From Apoda limacodes (lineage: Eukaryota > Arthropoda > Insecta > Lepidoptera > Limacodidae), in contig OX291546.1 of the NCBI GenBank assembly GCA_946406115.1, positions 11,463,019-11,527,018 on the forward strand: 64,000 nucleotides of DNA. The letters are read 5' to 3'. Shown piece after piece: positions 1 through 12,544 of this stretch; position 1 is the stretch's first letter, and every line of letters begins with the position of its first letter. A program made the translations under genes and the position numbers. The notes below the pieces were generated by a model. That model had not been told where the DNA came from. It was given only the letters and a program-made list of their open reading frames with translations, and searched no databases.

Positions 1-149
1 TATCATTTGAGCCATTAACCCTAGACATCTAACCTGCGTCGATTCGACGACTACGTGACAGAAAATTCGCCGTATTTTTTTAGCGCCTGCGCCGACAGAC
101 CTAGGATTTACTAACTACGCTAAAGACTAACACAGCGAGGAAAAGAGTA

Positions 150-590
150 CTGCTGCCATCTCTGGGCAGGTGCACCCGGATACCAGCTTGGCCCTTTTGA
201 CTCAGTTCAACGACGGGCTGAGAGAATTGTCGATGAATCCAAACTCACTTGTGGTATCGAACCCTTAAGTCTAAGGAGAGACTTTGCCTCCCTGTTTGTG
301 TTCTACCGCTTGTACAAGGTTGTGTTCTGAGGAATTGTTCGAAATGATGCCCATGGCTACTTTCTACCATCGCACCGCTCGCCATCGGCAGGGAATTCAA
401 TCTCACACTTTAGAACCGAAATGGTCGCGTACAGTGCTTGTGGAATAAGCTCCCTGCTAAGGTTCTCTCCAAGTACTACAGTATGGGGTTCTACAAGAAA
501 GAAGTTATTAGATTTCTGAAGGGTGGACAATGCGCGAGGGATACCCCTGGTGTTGCAAGCTTGTTTGCCACCTTAGTAGTATAAAAAAAG
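150..590 (+). pseudogene. non-LTR retrotransposon ORF2 C-terminal fragment (family A)
   Basis: Reading the + strand with frame changes gives QRRAERIVDE, then RRDFASLFVFYRLYK, CSEELFEMMPMATFYHRTAR, and near the end FYKKEVIRFLKG. Such strings are typical of the tail of lepidopteran Jockey/I-type retrotransposon ORF2 proteins downstream of the reverse transcriptase. Stops and frameshifts make it a dead fragment. Related fragments of the same family appear near 3180-3500, 31770-31890 and 56010-56270, all on the + strand. The exact clade is inferred. Confidence 0.65.
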
Positions 591-1226
591 ATATACATTA
601 CATGAACGCTGCACAAGAGAAAAAGAGATAGATAACCATATCTAATATTTCCATTATTTTTCGAGTAGAAACCCATAGCAACCCGCGTGTTTTTAGACAT
701 CACGATTTCCTTGATTATTAGGTCAATCCTGGCTATAAAGGACTCAAAAGTTTGGTGCTTAGGTATGGTGTCTTGTTGCATAACTAAATGTTCCGTCACA
801 GAAAGAAATAACTCGGACAATCTTACTTTTCACAGGTAAATACGAAATTTTCACGTATTTTTCCAAACCATATTTTTTCTCATTTCTGTTAAAAATTAGC
901 TTAGAAAACAGTTTTTACGTTATAATATTGCTTTTCTTTGTAAAATGTGGTATTATTTCATATGGAATGGTTCTAATTAATGTTATTTTAAGTTAAATTG
1001 TAAAATGTTTGGTTACGCTCAGGCTTGACAAATCGATGATGTCATAAATATCCGTATATCGATACTTTTTTCCGTAATTAAATATCAACATCCAGAGTAA
1101 TTTAATTTTAATAATGTTTCTTAAAAATATTACTTGATATCACGTGGTTAATAGTCTTCTTTTATAGGGTACTGTAGCCAAATGGCGAAAACGGACCCTT
1201 GTAAACTCGTCATGTCCGTCCGTATG

Positions 1227-1314
1227 TCATAGCCTTATAATTCAAAAAACATAAAAAGTAACATAAAAACTCATAGCCTTATCATTCAAAAAACATAAAA
1301 AGTAACATAAAAAC
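1227..1314 (+). repeat. 44-bp tandem duplication (2 copies)
   Basis: The unit beginning TCATAGCCTTATAATTC occurs at 1227 and again at 1271, with one visible substitution (TTATAATTC versus TTATCATTC). Confidence 0.9.
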
Positions 1315-1447
1315 TTTGGTAAGTAAATAATTCATTCATTAGCATTTCTTGAATGGATATACCTTTTGCGACTTTGATAAATAGCGATAAATGATCTTGA
1401 GTAGATAACTGTTTTGATATAGTTGAAATTATGTAAATATTAGCTTA

Positions 1448-1515
1448 TGCTAGTGGATCCGCCTGCGCTACATTCGGTTATCGGCGTGGGATTTCTATGG
1501 CAAGTTCTTAATAAT
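1448..1515 (-). mobile_element. Helitron-like 3' end fragment
   Basis: On the - strand it reads toward a GC-rich segment and a terminal CTAGC, resembling the ends of the other Helitron-like copies in the window (24191, 53328). Only a stub remains. Confidence 0.35.
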
Positions 1516-3179
1516 AGTAAAGCTTAAAGTTTGCTATCGTAAGCTATGGTGTTATAGTTCATTCACGAGAAATTTGGTTTTAGTTATTTCCTTTGGAATT
1601 TTTTGAATTTTCTAGGATAAAAATAAACTAACTAACTTTTGCATTTATAATCTTATTATAGATATGGATTAAATTGAATTAAATACAATAAAAAATAAAG
1701 ATTGTATGGAAATAAAATGTATCGGTTTCACCTTAACAGCTTATTTCGATTTAAATGTAAATAGAAGTAGAATTTGTTACTCAGTCAATGTAAGTTAAGA
1801 TGCAAGTTTGCGTTACAATGTCGAAACGTAAGATTGATTTAACAGATTACGATATGTTATAGTAAGATGTCAATTTGCTAAGTCACTTTCATATTGGTTG
1901 GGGAGGTTGGAGGTTTAGCTGCTGCTTCTTGGACAGTGCCTCCACAGCTGCCGACCTCAGCGCCGCAACGCTGCGCCCGCGATTTCCGGTTCACGCGTGC
2001 GCGGTTTTTTATAACCGCTTTCTATTTGGACACTAGTATTTTCGGACAGTGAGAAATTAAAAGTGGTAATTGATTGAACAATTGAGGATTTATTATCATT
2101 ATTTTCTTAAGGTCTGTACTTATTTACGTATTTTCATTCTGATAATAGTAGATTAGTTGTATATTTTTTTAAATAAGTAAGTAGGTTAATATTATGTTGG
2201 CTATATAATAGTGGCAGGTTATCAATAAAATTCAACTTTCTTTGAAACCCGTTTAAATTGTGTAACCAAAATAGTCGGCCGGCGAGATCAGAATGTTTAG
2301 TGTTTCCTGGGTTGAGAGAGAAACTTGAGTAAAACTGCAAGTACATAATGTTACTTCTTGTAAATTGCATATAACTTGTTACCTCTGTTATATCACGTGT
2401 AATGTCGTGGGAAAGATACAGTTATGCTTGGAAGGTTTTCCTTGGTTAAGCCTCATGAGAAGGTATATTATATAACTATGAATTAATTATTTTATAATGA
2501 ATAACGTATAGGTAAATAATTTCCACAACTTTTATCTTGGTGGATTATTTCTAGTCAATAATTCTTTTTTGTACAATTAAGTAGGAAATTTACACAAAAA
2601 AGACAAAGAGTGTACATAATTTGTCAGTAATGACCGTCTCAGTCAGACCCTGAGAAAGAACAATTGCATACATTAGAGATTTGCAAAGTTTTCGTTTTTT
2701 CAAAAACCCCCACTGTATTCGACTAAAGTTACTAAAACCAACAAACTGCGCACAAAGTCAGAGGTTTTCATAGTAACATTTGAAGCAGTCCAGTCTCCAC
2801 CTCCAGGATGCATCACTAAACTTTTGTGACCAAGTCACTCGAGGGATTTCGTTCGACTACCATTGAAGAGTTCCTCTATCCACCTTTTGGACCCATCATC
2901 AGATCAGCTAGATGGAAAGTCAATGAGAAGTCAAATTCACAGTCAACGCAGTTATTGTATCGTGTGAGCGAGAGTATTGAGAAGCTATATGAAGGGTTGT
3001 AAAGAACTACCACAGCTGAAAAACTTGGCCCTGATGTGTTGTAAAGTAGTTGTGGCCTTTTGAGCGTTCTGATGGGCAGATGCATATGCCCGCAGTTAAC
3101 GGTAGTATAGCTCTGATAGCATGAACATCAAGGCTCTCCACTCCAACGCTGTTTTACTGCGTAGGTATTAATGATAATA

Positions 3180-3500
3180 TGCGGATGACAGCGACGGAGT
3201 GGCTCATCGCAAAGCCGTACAAACCCCCGGTCCGTTGTAGAAGAAGTCTCTGGAGAACCTCGGTTTAAAAAACGAGACTAGTCTGTCCAAGGTCGTAGTA
3301 ATAATACAAGGTTTAAGAACTTGGTATGATTTACTCCAAACAAGACACAAGTCTGCGCGTTTACCTTTAAGAAAACCCCATTACTGTATTCTCACAATCC
3401 AGAACACACACTCCAACTTCAAGAGCGTTGACATCCACCAGGGATTGAAGTTGTCACTGGAGATGACTCATGTATTGGTAGACAAGGTCGCGGTGAACTC
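3180..3500 (+). pseudogene. non-LTR retrotransposon fragment (family A), reverse-transcriptase C-terminal part
   Basis: The DNA around 3340-3440 parallels 56170-56240: 'ACACAAGTCTGC' followed by 'AAGAAAACCCCATT', the nucleotide form of a TQVC...KKTP motif seen after the RT domain in family A. Many stops and shifts; dead copy. Confidence 0.5.
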
Positions 3501-3862
3501 AACAAAGAATTCGTGGTTTTACTAAAAATAAATAAAGTTCCTTGATAATTTTGACCCTACTCTCTACTCCCTTAAGAAATTATAGCAACTTTCTTCTTAT
3601 AATTATTGAAAACCAATTTTGATGAATGTGCGTAACTTCAGAAGTAGAATTTCTACCCCTTTTTACCCTCACCAACTTCAAGGAACTTGTAATTTACATT
3701 ATAAAGTTTATAACACCTGCTTTGGTCTGGGCTATGAATCAGTCAGTCAGGACAAGTCCGTTTATATAGGCATACATTTAATAATTTAGTGATATGTACA
3801 TATTTTCAACTAAAAAAAAAGTTTTTTTATATATACAATTGATATATATATATATTTATTAG

Positions 3863-4098
3863 ACTCCGTCGCAGCCTAGTTGGTAGTGTTGCCGACTGCT
3901 GCGCAGAGGGTGTGGGTTCGATTTCCGCACTGGGCAAACATCTATGTGGTACAAAATTTGTGTGTGTCTTGAGTCTGAGTGTATTTATGCATAATATGTA
4001 TGTATTTAAAAAAAAAAAATGTTCTTAATAAAAATATATATTTGTATCCGTTGTCTAGTATCCATAACACAAGCTTTGCTAACTTTGGAGCTATATAT
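3863..4098 (+). mobile_element. tRNA-derived SINE, family 1 (CCTAGTTGGTAG head)
   Basis: Head contains an A-box-like GCAGCCTAGTTGGTAGTG and a B-box GGGTTCGATTTCC. The body runs through a TGTGTGTCTTGAGTCTGAG segment and an A-rich stretch to GTATCCGTTGTCTAG and ACACAAGCTTTGCT. The same order recurs at 29178 and 50381. Confidence 0.85.
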
Positions 4099-4099
4099 A

Positions 4100-7000
4100 T
4101 ATGTAACTACAAACCTATCAAATACCCAAGTACACTTATTCAAGTGTCTTAACAAAGGACCTGCTATTCGTACAAATATTTCATAACACCGGCGCGCGGC
4201 GTATTAAAATTATCGTTACCATTTTGATCTAGCATTATTATTGGTAAAATATCATGCGCACACGCATCGTATACATGCCTTTAGTAAGTATATCATAATA
4301 ACCCAGTTAATCATCACCCCGGAATCAACGCAAAAACATTGCATCGATAAGTTGCGTAAAGAAAGAACCGGTACCTACAAGTTACCGCTCCATTTCAGAC
4401 GGTAGGTACCCGCTTCACATTAACAAGGAAAACGTACATAGTTTCGAAAATATATTCCAATATTCTGAATACTTATATCCGGCCAGTGTCGTCAGCATCG
4501 TAGTAAACGATTTCTAGTAGATATTGGCATTTGAATAACTGATAAAGTTTTGGTAAATGGAGAGGTCTCGCGAAGACGTTAGATGGTCCAACTGTGAACT
4601 TTCACCGTCTTGTTGGTTTTGCCTCACGTTGTTGTGTCATATTGCATCATTAACAAATAAGGTTGTGCACTTTGCGGTCGTTAGACGCAGTGAAAAGGTT
4701 TTTTACGGTTGACCGTGAGGTGAGGCGGTAACTATCGATGAACGCTTTCTTCGGCAAACTTTTTGCTAGTTTCTGAAAGACAATGTTGTCAATTTATTGA
4801 ATCGTCATCTTACGGCACAAATTTAATGTTCTTTTAGGCAATAGGGTTTGCGAAAACTGATTAAGTAATACTTTGCAGCGCAGCTGTTACCGACATCTTC
4901 GTTCGTGAAGCCTTCGGGATTATATTAAATTTGCCAGTATTACAATTTATGTTTTGCATCACGCGTAGTGGTTAAGAAATAAACAGACAAATATACTTTT
5001 CTATTTATAATAGTAGGAGGCATTCAAAAGAAAATTTAATCTAACCTTTTCTCTTGGTGTTGCCGTTATCTTAAAGAAAAACTATATTAAAGTTTTTGTC
5101 TATGTCGATTGTGATGCTAGATCCCTACTCACGAAAATTTGTGATTCCTTTACCAGAAAAATTCACCTTGCTACCTATATTCTAATTTGCTTAAAATCAC
5201 GACTCAAAGTCAAAATTTTTTGTTTATAGACCACTGTCAAATTTTCCTAAAAGGAATGACCTGTTAATATCTTAACCTACCCAACGTACTCATAGTTAAG
5301 GCAATTGCGTAATAAAAAATCACACTTTAAACATCGTTGGCCTTCAGAAACGCTTTTAATACCTATCATTAATTGTGATTTACTACTTAAGTGTGATACT
5401 TATCTCCGACACCAGTCGACTAATTTCGTAATTTTCTTGCGTGGACGTCGGTGTCGGCATAGACTTAAGGTCGCTAATTTATTTTGATTATGGCGACTGT
5501 TGTTATCTTTAGATGGTCATGTCATAACAATAACACGTTAGCTACTACTATTAAGACAAGTGCAGGATGGCAATAAGCGGGTAACAGTGGAGTTAAATAT
5601 TAAAGTACCTTGGGACCGAGCTTAGCTCGTTTTTAAACAATACCATCTATTGTCAGGTAGCTTTAGTGTTGCTCAACAACGCCATCTATTGTCGATTAGC
5701 TTTAATGTCGCGGTGTCGGTCAAAATAATAGTATTACTACTTGCTAATAGATGTCAGGAAAAGTCATATTTTTCAGTTTATCATTGTCTGAAAACACGGA
5801 TAAAATGACGTTTTTCTAAAAATGAAACCTAGCTAGATCGATTTATCTCCCCCTAAACCCCCAGGATACTTTCTGCATTACACGAAAAATCGTTTTAGCC
5901 GTTTCCAAGATTCAGATGAGATTATCCAGTTAAAAGGTATTAGATTATATTCTATCCATTGCCAGAATAGAGTCGATCAAGGTATCAAAAAAAGTCCTAG
6001 TACAAAAACTGGCTAAGTGCCTGATGCACACGCATTGAGTTACAGTTAGATATTTGAAATACTTGTGAACCGATTTTGTTCAAAATGATAATCGTTGAAA
6101 GCGTTTTAAATACCAATGTGATTTAACATTTTGTCTAAGATGTATATTTTGCGAGTATTTATAGCTTATGAAGTTAAAACAAAAGAAAATGTTACCTCTT
6201 CTAACGTTTACTAATACGTGATCTAGAAATCTGAAAAAAACACGATACTAGACCTTTATATAAAGTACTTTCTAAGAAAATTTAAACAAAATCGATTTAC
6301 AAGTTTTGTAGACCTCCGCTATAATTCTCATTCTACTGAACAGCAAGGCAGACACCAAATAAAAGATCTTATCGTTTTTGATAAATGAGTATCTTCGTCT
6401 TCATTTTTATTACAAAAAAAAAGGAAATTGACGGTAAAAAGTGGTCGTCGGATGACTGAAGGAATCTATTACAACTTGATAGCAAAAGCTCCGTCAATGT
6501 ACAACCAAGTTATACCAGTCTATCATGACTTAACGCATCATTCAGCACATTTGCCCTCTGGGGAATCATGTTACTAATAATTTAATCGTATTCTTCATTT
6601 ACTAAAATATACATTACAGGTTTTATTGTACAGACTAATGTTATGACACTGAGAAATCCAGCAATGTACATCAGTACCTCGTAATGTTAGACGATAAGAA
6701 GGAAGGTTTTCGGGGCCGTTGTACTGACAATCGGATATCGTGTTCCATTGGACAAATTCTATTCGTTTATAGAAAAGTAGGTTTTCATCTCCGTTACGAA
6801 TATTATAGATGGACGGTTGGGAGGTCAATGGGGTGTCCGTTTCGTATAAAATACAATGTTATAAGGTAGTTACTATATAAGGCATGTACAAATAACCAAC
6901 ATTTAACAACCAACTTTAAAATTCCTCTAGCTAGTCCTGCGACAAAAATCAGTATGTTCACCTCATTGCTTCGTTGTTACGTTAAGGAAAAGAGCCCTTG

Positions 7001-10000
7001 TTCTTAAGAATTGATTTTTAAACATTTATACAAGGGGTGATCAAAAAGTAGTAAAAAGTCGATATCAAACATTTTTCATGCAGAAGTTTTGATGACAGCT
7101 CTGACTTGTGAAGGTTTAAGCAAGCTCCCTATTTTTTTTAGATTTTTGTGAATACTAGAAATATCCGATTATCATTACTTTTTGCACGCCTCATAAGCGG
7201 AGCGGTGAGGTAGTGCTCTACTCTCGACATGTCAAAAAACCCAGTCTTTCGAAACTTAAATGACGTTTTTTTTTTAATATAACACTTACAGGATAATATG
7301 AGTGCACTAATATGAAGTTAAATAATCTGTCTAGCACATATGGTACATTTTATAAACAATTAATTTGTTTAATATAATAAATAATAACATTAAAACTAAT
7401 CATTCTTGGACGTCCGTGAGTCTGTGTTTATGTGACCATGTATGTGGCAGAGAAATTGGTCATCTTACCGGAATACTTTTGTTTTTAATATATAAAGTAT
7501 TACACTGTGCTGATTCCTAGTTGATATTAGCGTTCTAAGTACTGTCGTTTAATTATAATTTATAAAAAACTAATATACCACTGTATACTGTATATCTATA
7601 TATATATTTTTTATTTTTATTTTATAGTAAATTTTTTACTCACCTTATTTGTTATTTTATTTTAAAAAACTTGAGTTTTTGTTTTAGAATTTATTTTTTA
7701 AATGTGAATGACCGCTTTGAGGTGTGCACTTTTGGATTTTCTATTAATATAGTAAACATTACTAATTAAAATATTTAATTATTGATTATTTCAACCTAAA
7801 AAATTATTATAATCAAAACATTTTAAAGCCTGTGTTACTTAGGAGTAGCGTAGCTTTCTATTATTAAAATGTTTTTCACAATCGGTTTGGTAATTGCAGA
7901 GATTACATCTACATACAGACAAACAAACAAATGTTACCTCTTTATTATATAAGTAATATAATGGCAAATAAAATGATAGGTCTCATTTATATTTTCAACT
8001 TATTCTAAATATTTGGATGTGATGTGTATTGATTACAGTCTTTCTGAGTGTGCAGTATTTCAGCAGGCATATTTTATGCGGGAAATAATGGAGCCTATAA
8101 TATTAGTGCCCAGTGGTCACCAAGTTTATTTTATCATATGCTTAAAACGCTACACGAAAGATTTCATTGGACTGAAACTGTATTACAAAAGTGTAACGAA
8201 GTGAAACGCTTCCAGAAAACGATGATTTTAAGTTGTCACAAAAGTATCAAGTACATTAAGACAAACACTGTAAATATCACGAATTTAGTGCTAGTGTATA
8301 TAATGTTCCACTTCCCTACTTCGTTTCTTCCAAATGTCTTACAATAAAAATCAAGTAAGGCTAATAATGGATAGGTTAGGTAATTTCTAATAATATTTAT
8401 TTATTCGTTTATTCATTAGTCACCCTTACATTCTAACGCTTCTAACTCTAAACGACACAAATTAAAAAATGGTGATAGGGCACTAATAGGGTGTAAAATT
8501 GTGGCAGGGTTTATTCTGTCTTTCAAAGCATGTGCATTGCTAGGATAACGCATACATCTTACTAAAACGAAACGGCAGTGGATACTTGCCGAGGAAATCA
8601 TTTAATATTCATAACAGTAATTACTCACAGCCGATGTGAACTTTCCCACGTTTACTCTACTATAAATAATTTACTTTTCTTTAGAGTGTCACTAAGAAAA
8701 CAGTTTGTTTTTTAATACGTAATTATTACTTGCAGATCTTAAGAATAATTAAAATTTTAGCTAGAAATATAGCAGTAATTATTCATTTATTTTCCGCAAT
8801 ATTTTTTTCTGAGATATTAATACTTGGAATGTTTTATGTCGCTATTACTACTTTTGTAACAAAGTCAAAACGCTCCGTCAGACAGGTCGGGCGTGTGTGA
8901 CTCAAAGCCGTAAGAAATTAAAATGTTGGCCATGCCATAAAATGGTAGTAATCAAGTAAAAGAAATTAGCAGTCTCCCTAAACATTGCGTTTTAACCAAA
9001 TCAAAATGCGACAAATTGTATTATAAGTAATGATGTAGGACCTACTTATGAAATTGATACGAATTGAAATAGATTAACAAGAGGAAGTTTAAAAACTAAA
9101 ACCAGACGACTCAAATTATATCAAAGACACATACATAATTTGTAAAAATATATGTGTCAGTATGTATATATCTAAAATGTGCTCATCGAGATCTTTCATG
9201 CGAAACCAAAAACAAAAACACATTTGAACTGTTTTTTATTGAATTGTTCAATCTCCATCTTTTTTGCGCCATATTGGATTTTATGAGATGTCATATAGTC
9301 TTTAACAGCCATGACAGAGCTATACTGATTTGTCAAAATATGATGTAACTACTTATAATTTTTCGACAAATATCACCATTTTTATGAAAGATTATTTTTA
9401 TATACAAATTATATTCGCAATCTTTGAATAAAAACATTTCATTTGACACTCGATATATTTAAATATTTTTTAATTGCAAAGAGTATGATTATGGTGCAAG
9501 TTGTATTCACCATGTTTGATTTAATAAGACTTCACATAGCCCATGACACGCGGACCACTGACGAACCTAGTGATACCTCGTATTGTCAAAATATGATACG
9601 TAGCTTAGGAGCTACACGACATACGACCATGCTTACAAATATATGTAGACTGCTTAAATCTTTGCGCTTCGGTTTGTATATATCGTGAACTGCCGAAGAA
9701 ACTTTAATAGCGCGATGTAGGACGCGTGACGTCAGCCGTGCTTGTAGCGGTAGGATATAATTCGCTACAATTACAAATCAAATAAAATAATGAGTTCGAT
9801 TAGTTAGAATGCTTCTGCGGTGAAAAATTTACGTCAACCTAAATACAAGGATCGACGAAGTACCTCTATTTTAGTGATTTCAGCGAGCTGCTTCATGTTG
9901 AGATTATGTGCGATTATATCTTTTATGGGTCGTTATCGCGTCCCGAAAGCGCTTTAGCGCTGCGGTGATAGGGAAATAGATTTTGTAATGAAAGAGAAAG

Positions 10001-10370
10001 TCGGGGCTAGAAACGATTTTGTCGTTTTATGTCACCCTTAAGATTAGAAACGTGAAATATTTTTAGTAAGATAAATATTTTTTATATTTTTATTTTATTT
10101 TTATAAGTGTATCCCGGTTTATTCATTAGTGCTATATTTGGAATACGATTACACGAAAAAAAATTTTACAATGTAATACTGAATAATTGTCACATACCTA
10201 TAGTAGGTACAATAGTCAACAAAATCATTTTAAAATATAAACAATACTATTAAATTGAACTTACTAAATAAAGGTTGAAGAGGCCTTAATTTAAATGCAT
10301 GGTGCTAAGATGACCGAATGACCTTGATATGTTACACCTTCTTAACTTTTGAGGAAGCAGCCAGCTCTCT
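4100..10370. other. non-coding, repeat-derived stretch
   Basis: About 6 kb of AT-rich sequence with no gene I can support. A dispersed repeat lies at 5602-5760. Short open frames at 6595-6869 (both strands), 8013-8347, 8416-8601 and 9154-9688 show no recognisable domain and are most likely chance. Confidence 0.5.
5602..5760 (+). repeat. dispersed repeat 'GGGACCGAGCTTAGCTCG'
   Basis: Shares GTACCTTGGGACCGAGCTT.GCTCG, CGCCATCTATTGTC, GTAGCTTTAGTGTT and AAAATAATAGTATTACTAC with 18866-19060, same order and orientation. Class unknown. Confidence 0.75.
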
Positions 10371-10373
10371 GTT

Positions 10374-10575
10374 ATACTGAAAAAACAGGATGACAAAACT
10401 GGTTTAGCTATTTGAAATTTATTTAGTAATAACCAAACTTTTGTTATAATTAAACAACTGATTTTCTGCAAATCAACACTTTATCTACTATTAGCAATCT
10501 AGTTCAGCAGTCCCCCAGTTATGTTACTACTAGATAAAATTTGTGCTATTGTTAGCTAATTTTTTTTTTCAGTGT
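10374..10575 (+). mobile_element. short inverted-repeat element, copy 1 (ACACTGAA ends)
   Basis: Begins ATACTGAAAAAAC and ends TTTTTTTTTCAGTGT, so the ends are inverted. It aligns along its length with 28557-28760 (shared AAACT.GTTTAGCTATT.GAAATTTA, TTTTGTTATAATTAAACA.CTGATT). No coding capacity; a non-autonomous DNA element. Confidence 0.7.
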
Positions 10576-11431
10576 ACATGTGGCATCAACAAACCTATTT
10601 AGGTTGCAATTTAATTTGGCGATGTGTGGTCTTAATAATCAATTTAATTTATTGGCGAAAAGGTAAGTGGTTTATTTGATGACAGAATTTCAAAGCAATT
10701 GAAGTTAAACGTCGAGGTGCTTCCGACGCATTAAGACCAAAACGCAAAAGGACAAATATACGCATATGGACTAATTAGCTTTTGGACACATTCGCATTCG
10801 GACGACTTCGCATTTGGTCCAACTCACATTTGGACAATTTCGCAAAAGGACCAACATGTTTGATAGCTTTAGCATGACAGAGTGGTGTAGGGGTCCCCCG
10901 TGAATGTGACCCCGCAACTCTATGTAGTGATACTCTAGTATAATATATACATACATATTTTAAACATTACGATTTTCCACCTAAGCACACATGTTAAATA
11001 ACTTAAAACAGCATTGTAACATTCGTACGGTAAAAATTATAAAAAATTTAATTTAGGCCGTGAAATAAAAAGAACTGAAGATGGCTGGTAAATTTCACTG
11101 TAGATAATCAAGAGAAAAGTTATTCGTAAAATAAAATGCTTAAAGTAAAGAATTTTCAGCAGAAACTTTTTACTTTTAATCTCAGACCATCAAGAAAAGC
11201 ACAGGAGCGTAAGTAGCTTTAAGAAAGCCGATTACCTACGTACTGAAAATAAAACTTCTAAAAATATATGAAACCTACTTTTGACCAAAATCTATGTAGC
11301 AGACAAGTACTAAGAGACCACCATTGGGTATCATTAGATAATATCTAATAAAGTTATTTTTTTATAAAAACTTGCTTTTATATTGTTCAATGCTAAAAGA
11401 TCACTAGAAAGTTAAAAATAAACTTATTTGG

Positions 11432-11595
11432 TAATTTAAAAATTATAAAACGGGATTAAACGCGTCGTTATTTGACAAAATCTACCGTCATCAGTCTACC
11501 CGTGACCACGGCTGGTGTAACCCAGCTGAAACGTTGGGATTAGATATTTTGCCAAATAACGACGCGTTTAATCCCGTTTTATTATTTTTAAATTA
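11432..11595. mobile_element. 164-bp MITE with ~50-bp terminal inverted repeats
   Basis: The left arm reads TAATTTAAAAATTATAAAAC then GGGATTAAACGCGTCGTTAT; the right arm is its near-perfect reverse complement. The unique centre holds CACGGCTGGTGTAACCCAGC and GAAACGTTGGG. A larger copy is at 53661-54161. Confidence 0.85.
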
Positions 11596-12297
11596 GTAAT
11601 GAAAAGCGTAATTTTAAAAACTTAAACTTATTTGGATTAGAAAAAAAACCATTTTCTACTTGTCTAATACCGTCATTATCTTACCAAAGCTAATACAGTA
11701 ATTTCAACCTTTTGATATGAAATCGATACTGGATGGATAATTATTGGCTTATTAAGGTGATTTCATTTCGTACCCAAACGAGTTAAGTTTGCAAGAATTT
11801 GATTACTTTTTGACATGATGAAATATATATGAGGATTTGCTAATATTATAATAATTTGTCTAATTTTGACATTCTATTTTTGGGCTTTTATTCAAATTGT
11901 TTGGAAAAGTAAAAGTGATATTCTCATAAAATATATATATGACCAAGTGAATATATACATATATGACCAACAAAAAAAATTGCAATTTCATAGTTCTAAG
12001 TAAATATTTGAATTTGATATCGACAAAAAACCGAGAAAATCGAAATTTTCAATGTGCGGTCACATGCTAACGCCTATCGTACATGGAACTTAGTACACCG
12101 GTCGAAACGGCACGTTTTTGCTAGGGTATGCCATAGCCTTAATGCTCCATACAATTCTTCTTTTGATTACATTAATTGACAATGATTTGGCTGGAGGAAC
12201 GACATTCTTTTTGCCTGTTTTTTATTTTTACTATTTTCAAATATATTATGGTAATTTTCTCATAAAAATACCATTGTCTCACATAAAATATACACTG

Positions 12298-12541
12298 TTT
12301 TTAGGGTTCCGTACCCAAGGGGTACAAAACGGGACTCTGTCCGTCTGTCACCAGGCTGTATCTCATGAACCGTGATAATTAGACAGTTGTAATTTTCACA
12401 GATGATGTATTTTTGTTGCCGCTAATAAAAAAAATATTTAAGGGGGGCTCTCATACAACAAACGTGATTTTTTTGCCGTTTTTATAGATAATGGTAAGGA
12501 ACCCTTCGTGCGCGAGTTCGACTCGCACTTGGCCGGTTTTA
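12298..12541 (+). repeat. GGTTCCGTACC-type repeat, most complete + copy
   Basis: Runs from AGGGTTCCGTACCCAAGGGG through CACCAGGCTGTATCTCATGA, TTAGACAGTTG and GTTGCCGCTAATAA to GATAATGGTAAGGAACCC and the palindromic GCGCGAGTTCGACTCGC, ending CTTGGCCGGTTTT. Other copies are listed separately. The 3' palindrome fits the Pol III B-box pattern (GTTCGACTC), but there is no clear A-box, so its class stays open. Confidence 0.8.
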
Positions 12542-12544
12542 TTT

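Larger units (their letters stand above)
591..3100. other. non-coding stretch with a short tandem repeat and a GC-rich patch
   Basis: AT-rich, no recognised gene. It holds a 44-bp direct repeat at 1227-1314, a Helitron-like end at 1448-1515 (-), a degraded piece of the GGTTCCGTACC-type repeat near 1165-1225, and a GC-rich patch at about 1905-2015. A short - strand open frame at 2876-3085 has no recognisable family. Confidence 0.5.

Noticed and set aside
6595..6869. Overlapping 77-aa (-) and 61-aa (+) frames that look protein-like
   Set aside because: No motif, no supporting splice context and no neighbours; cannot be called a gene from sequence alone.
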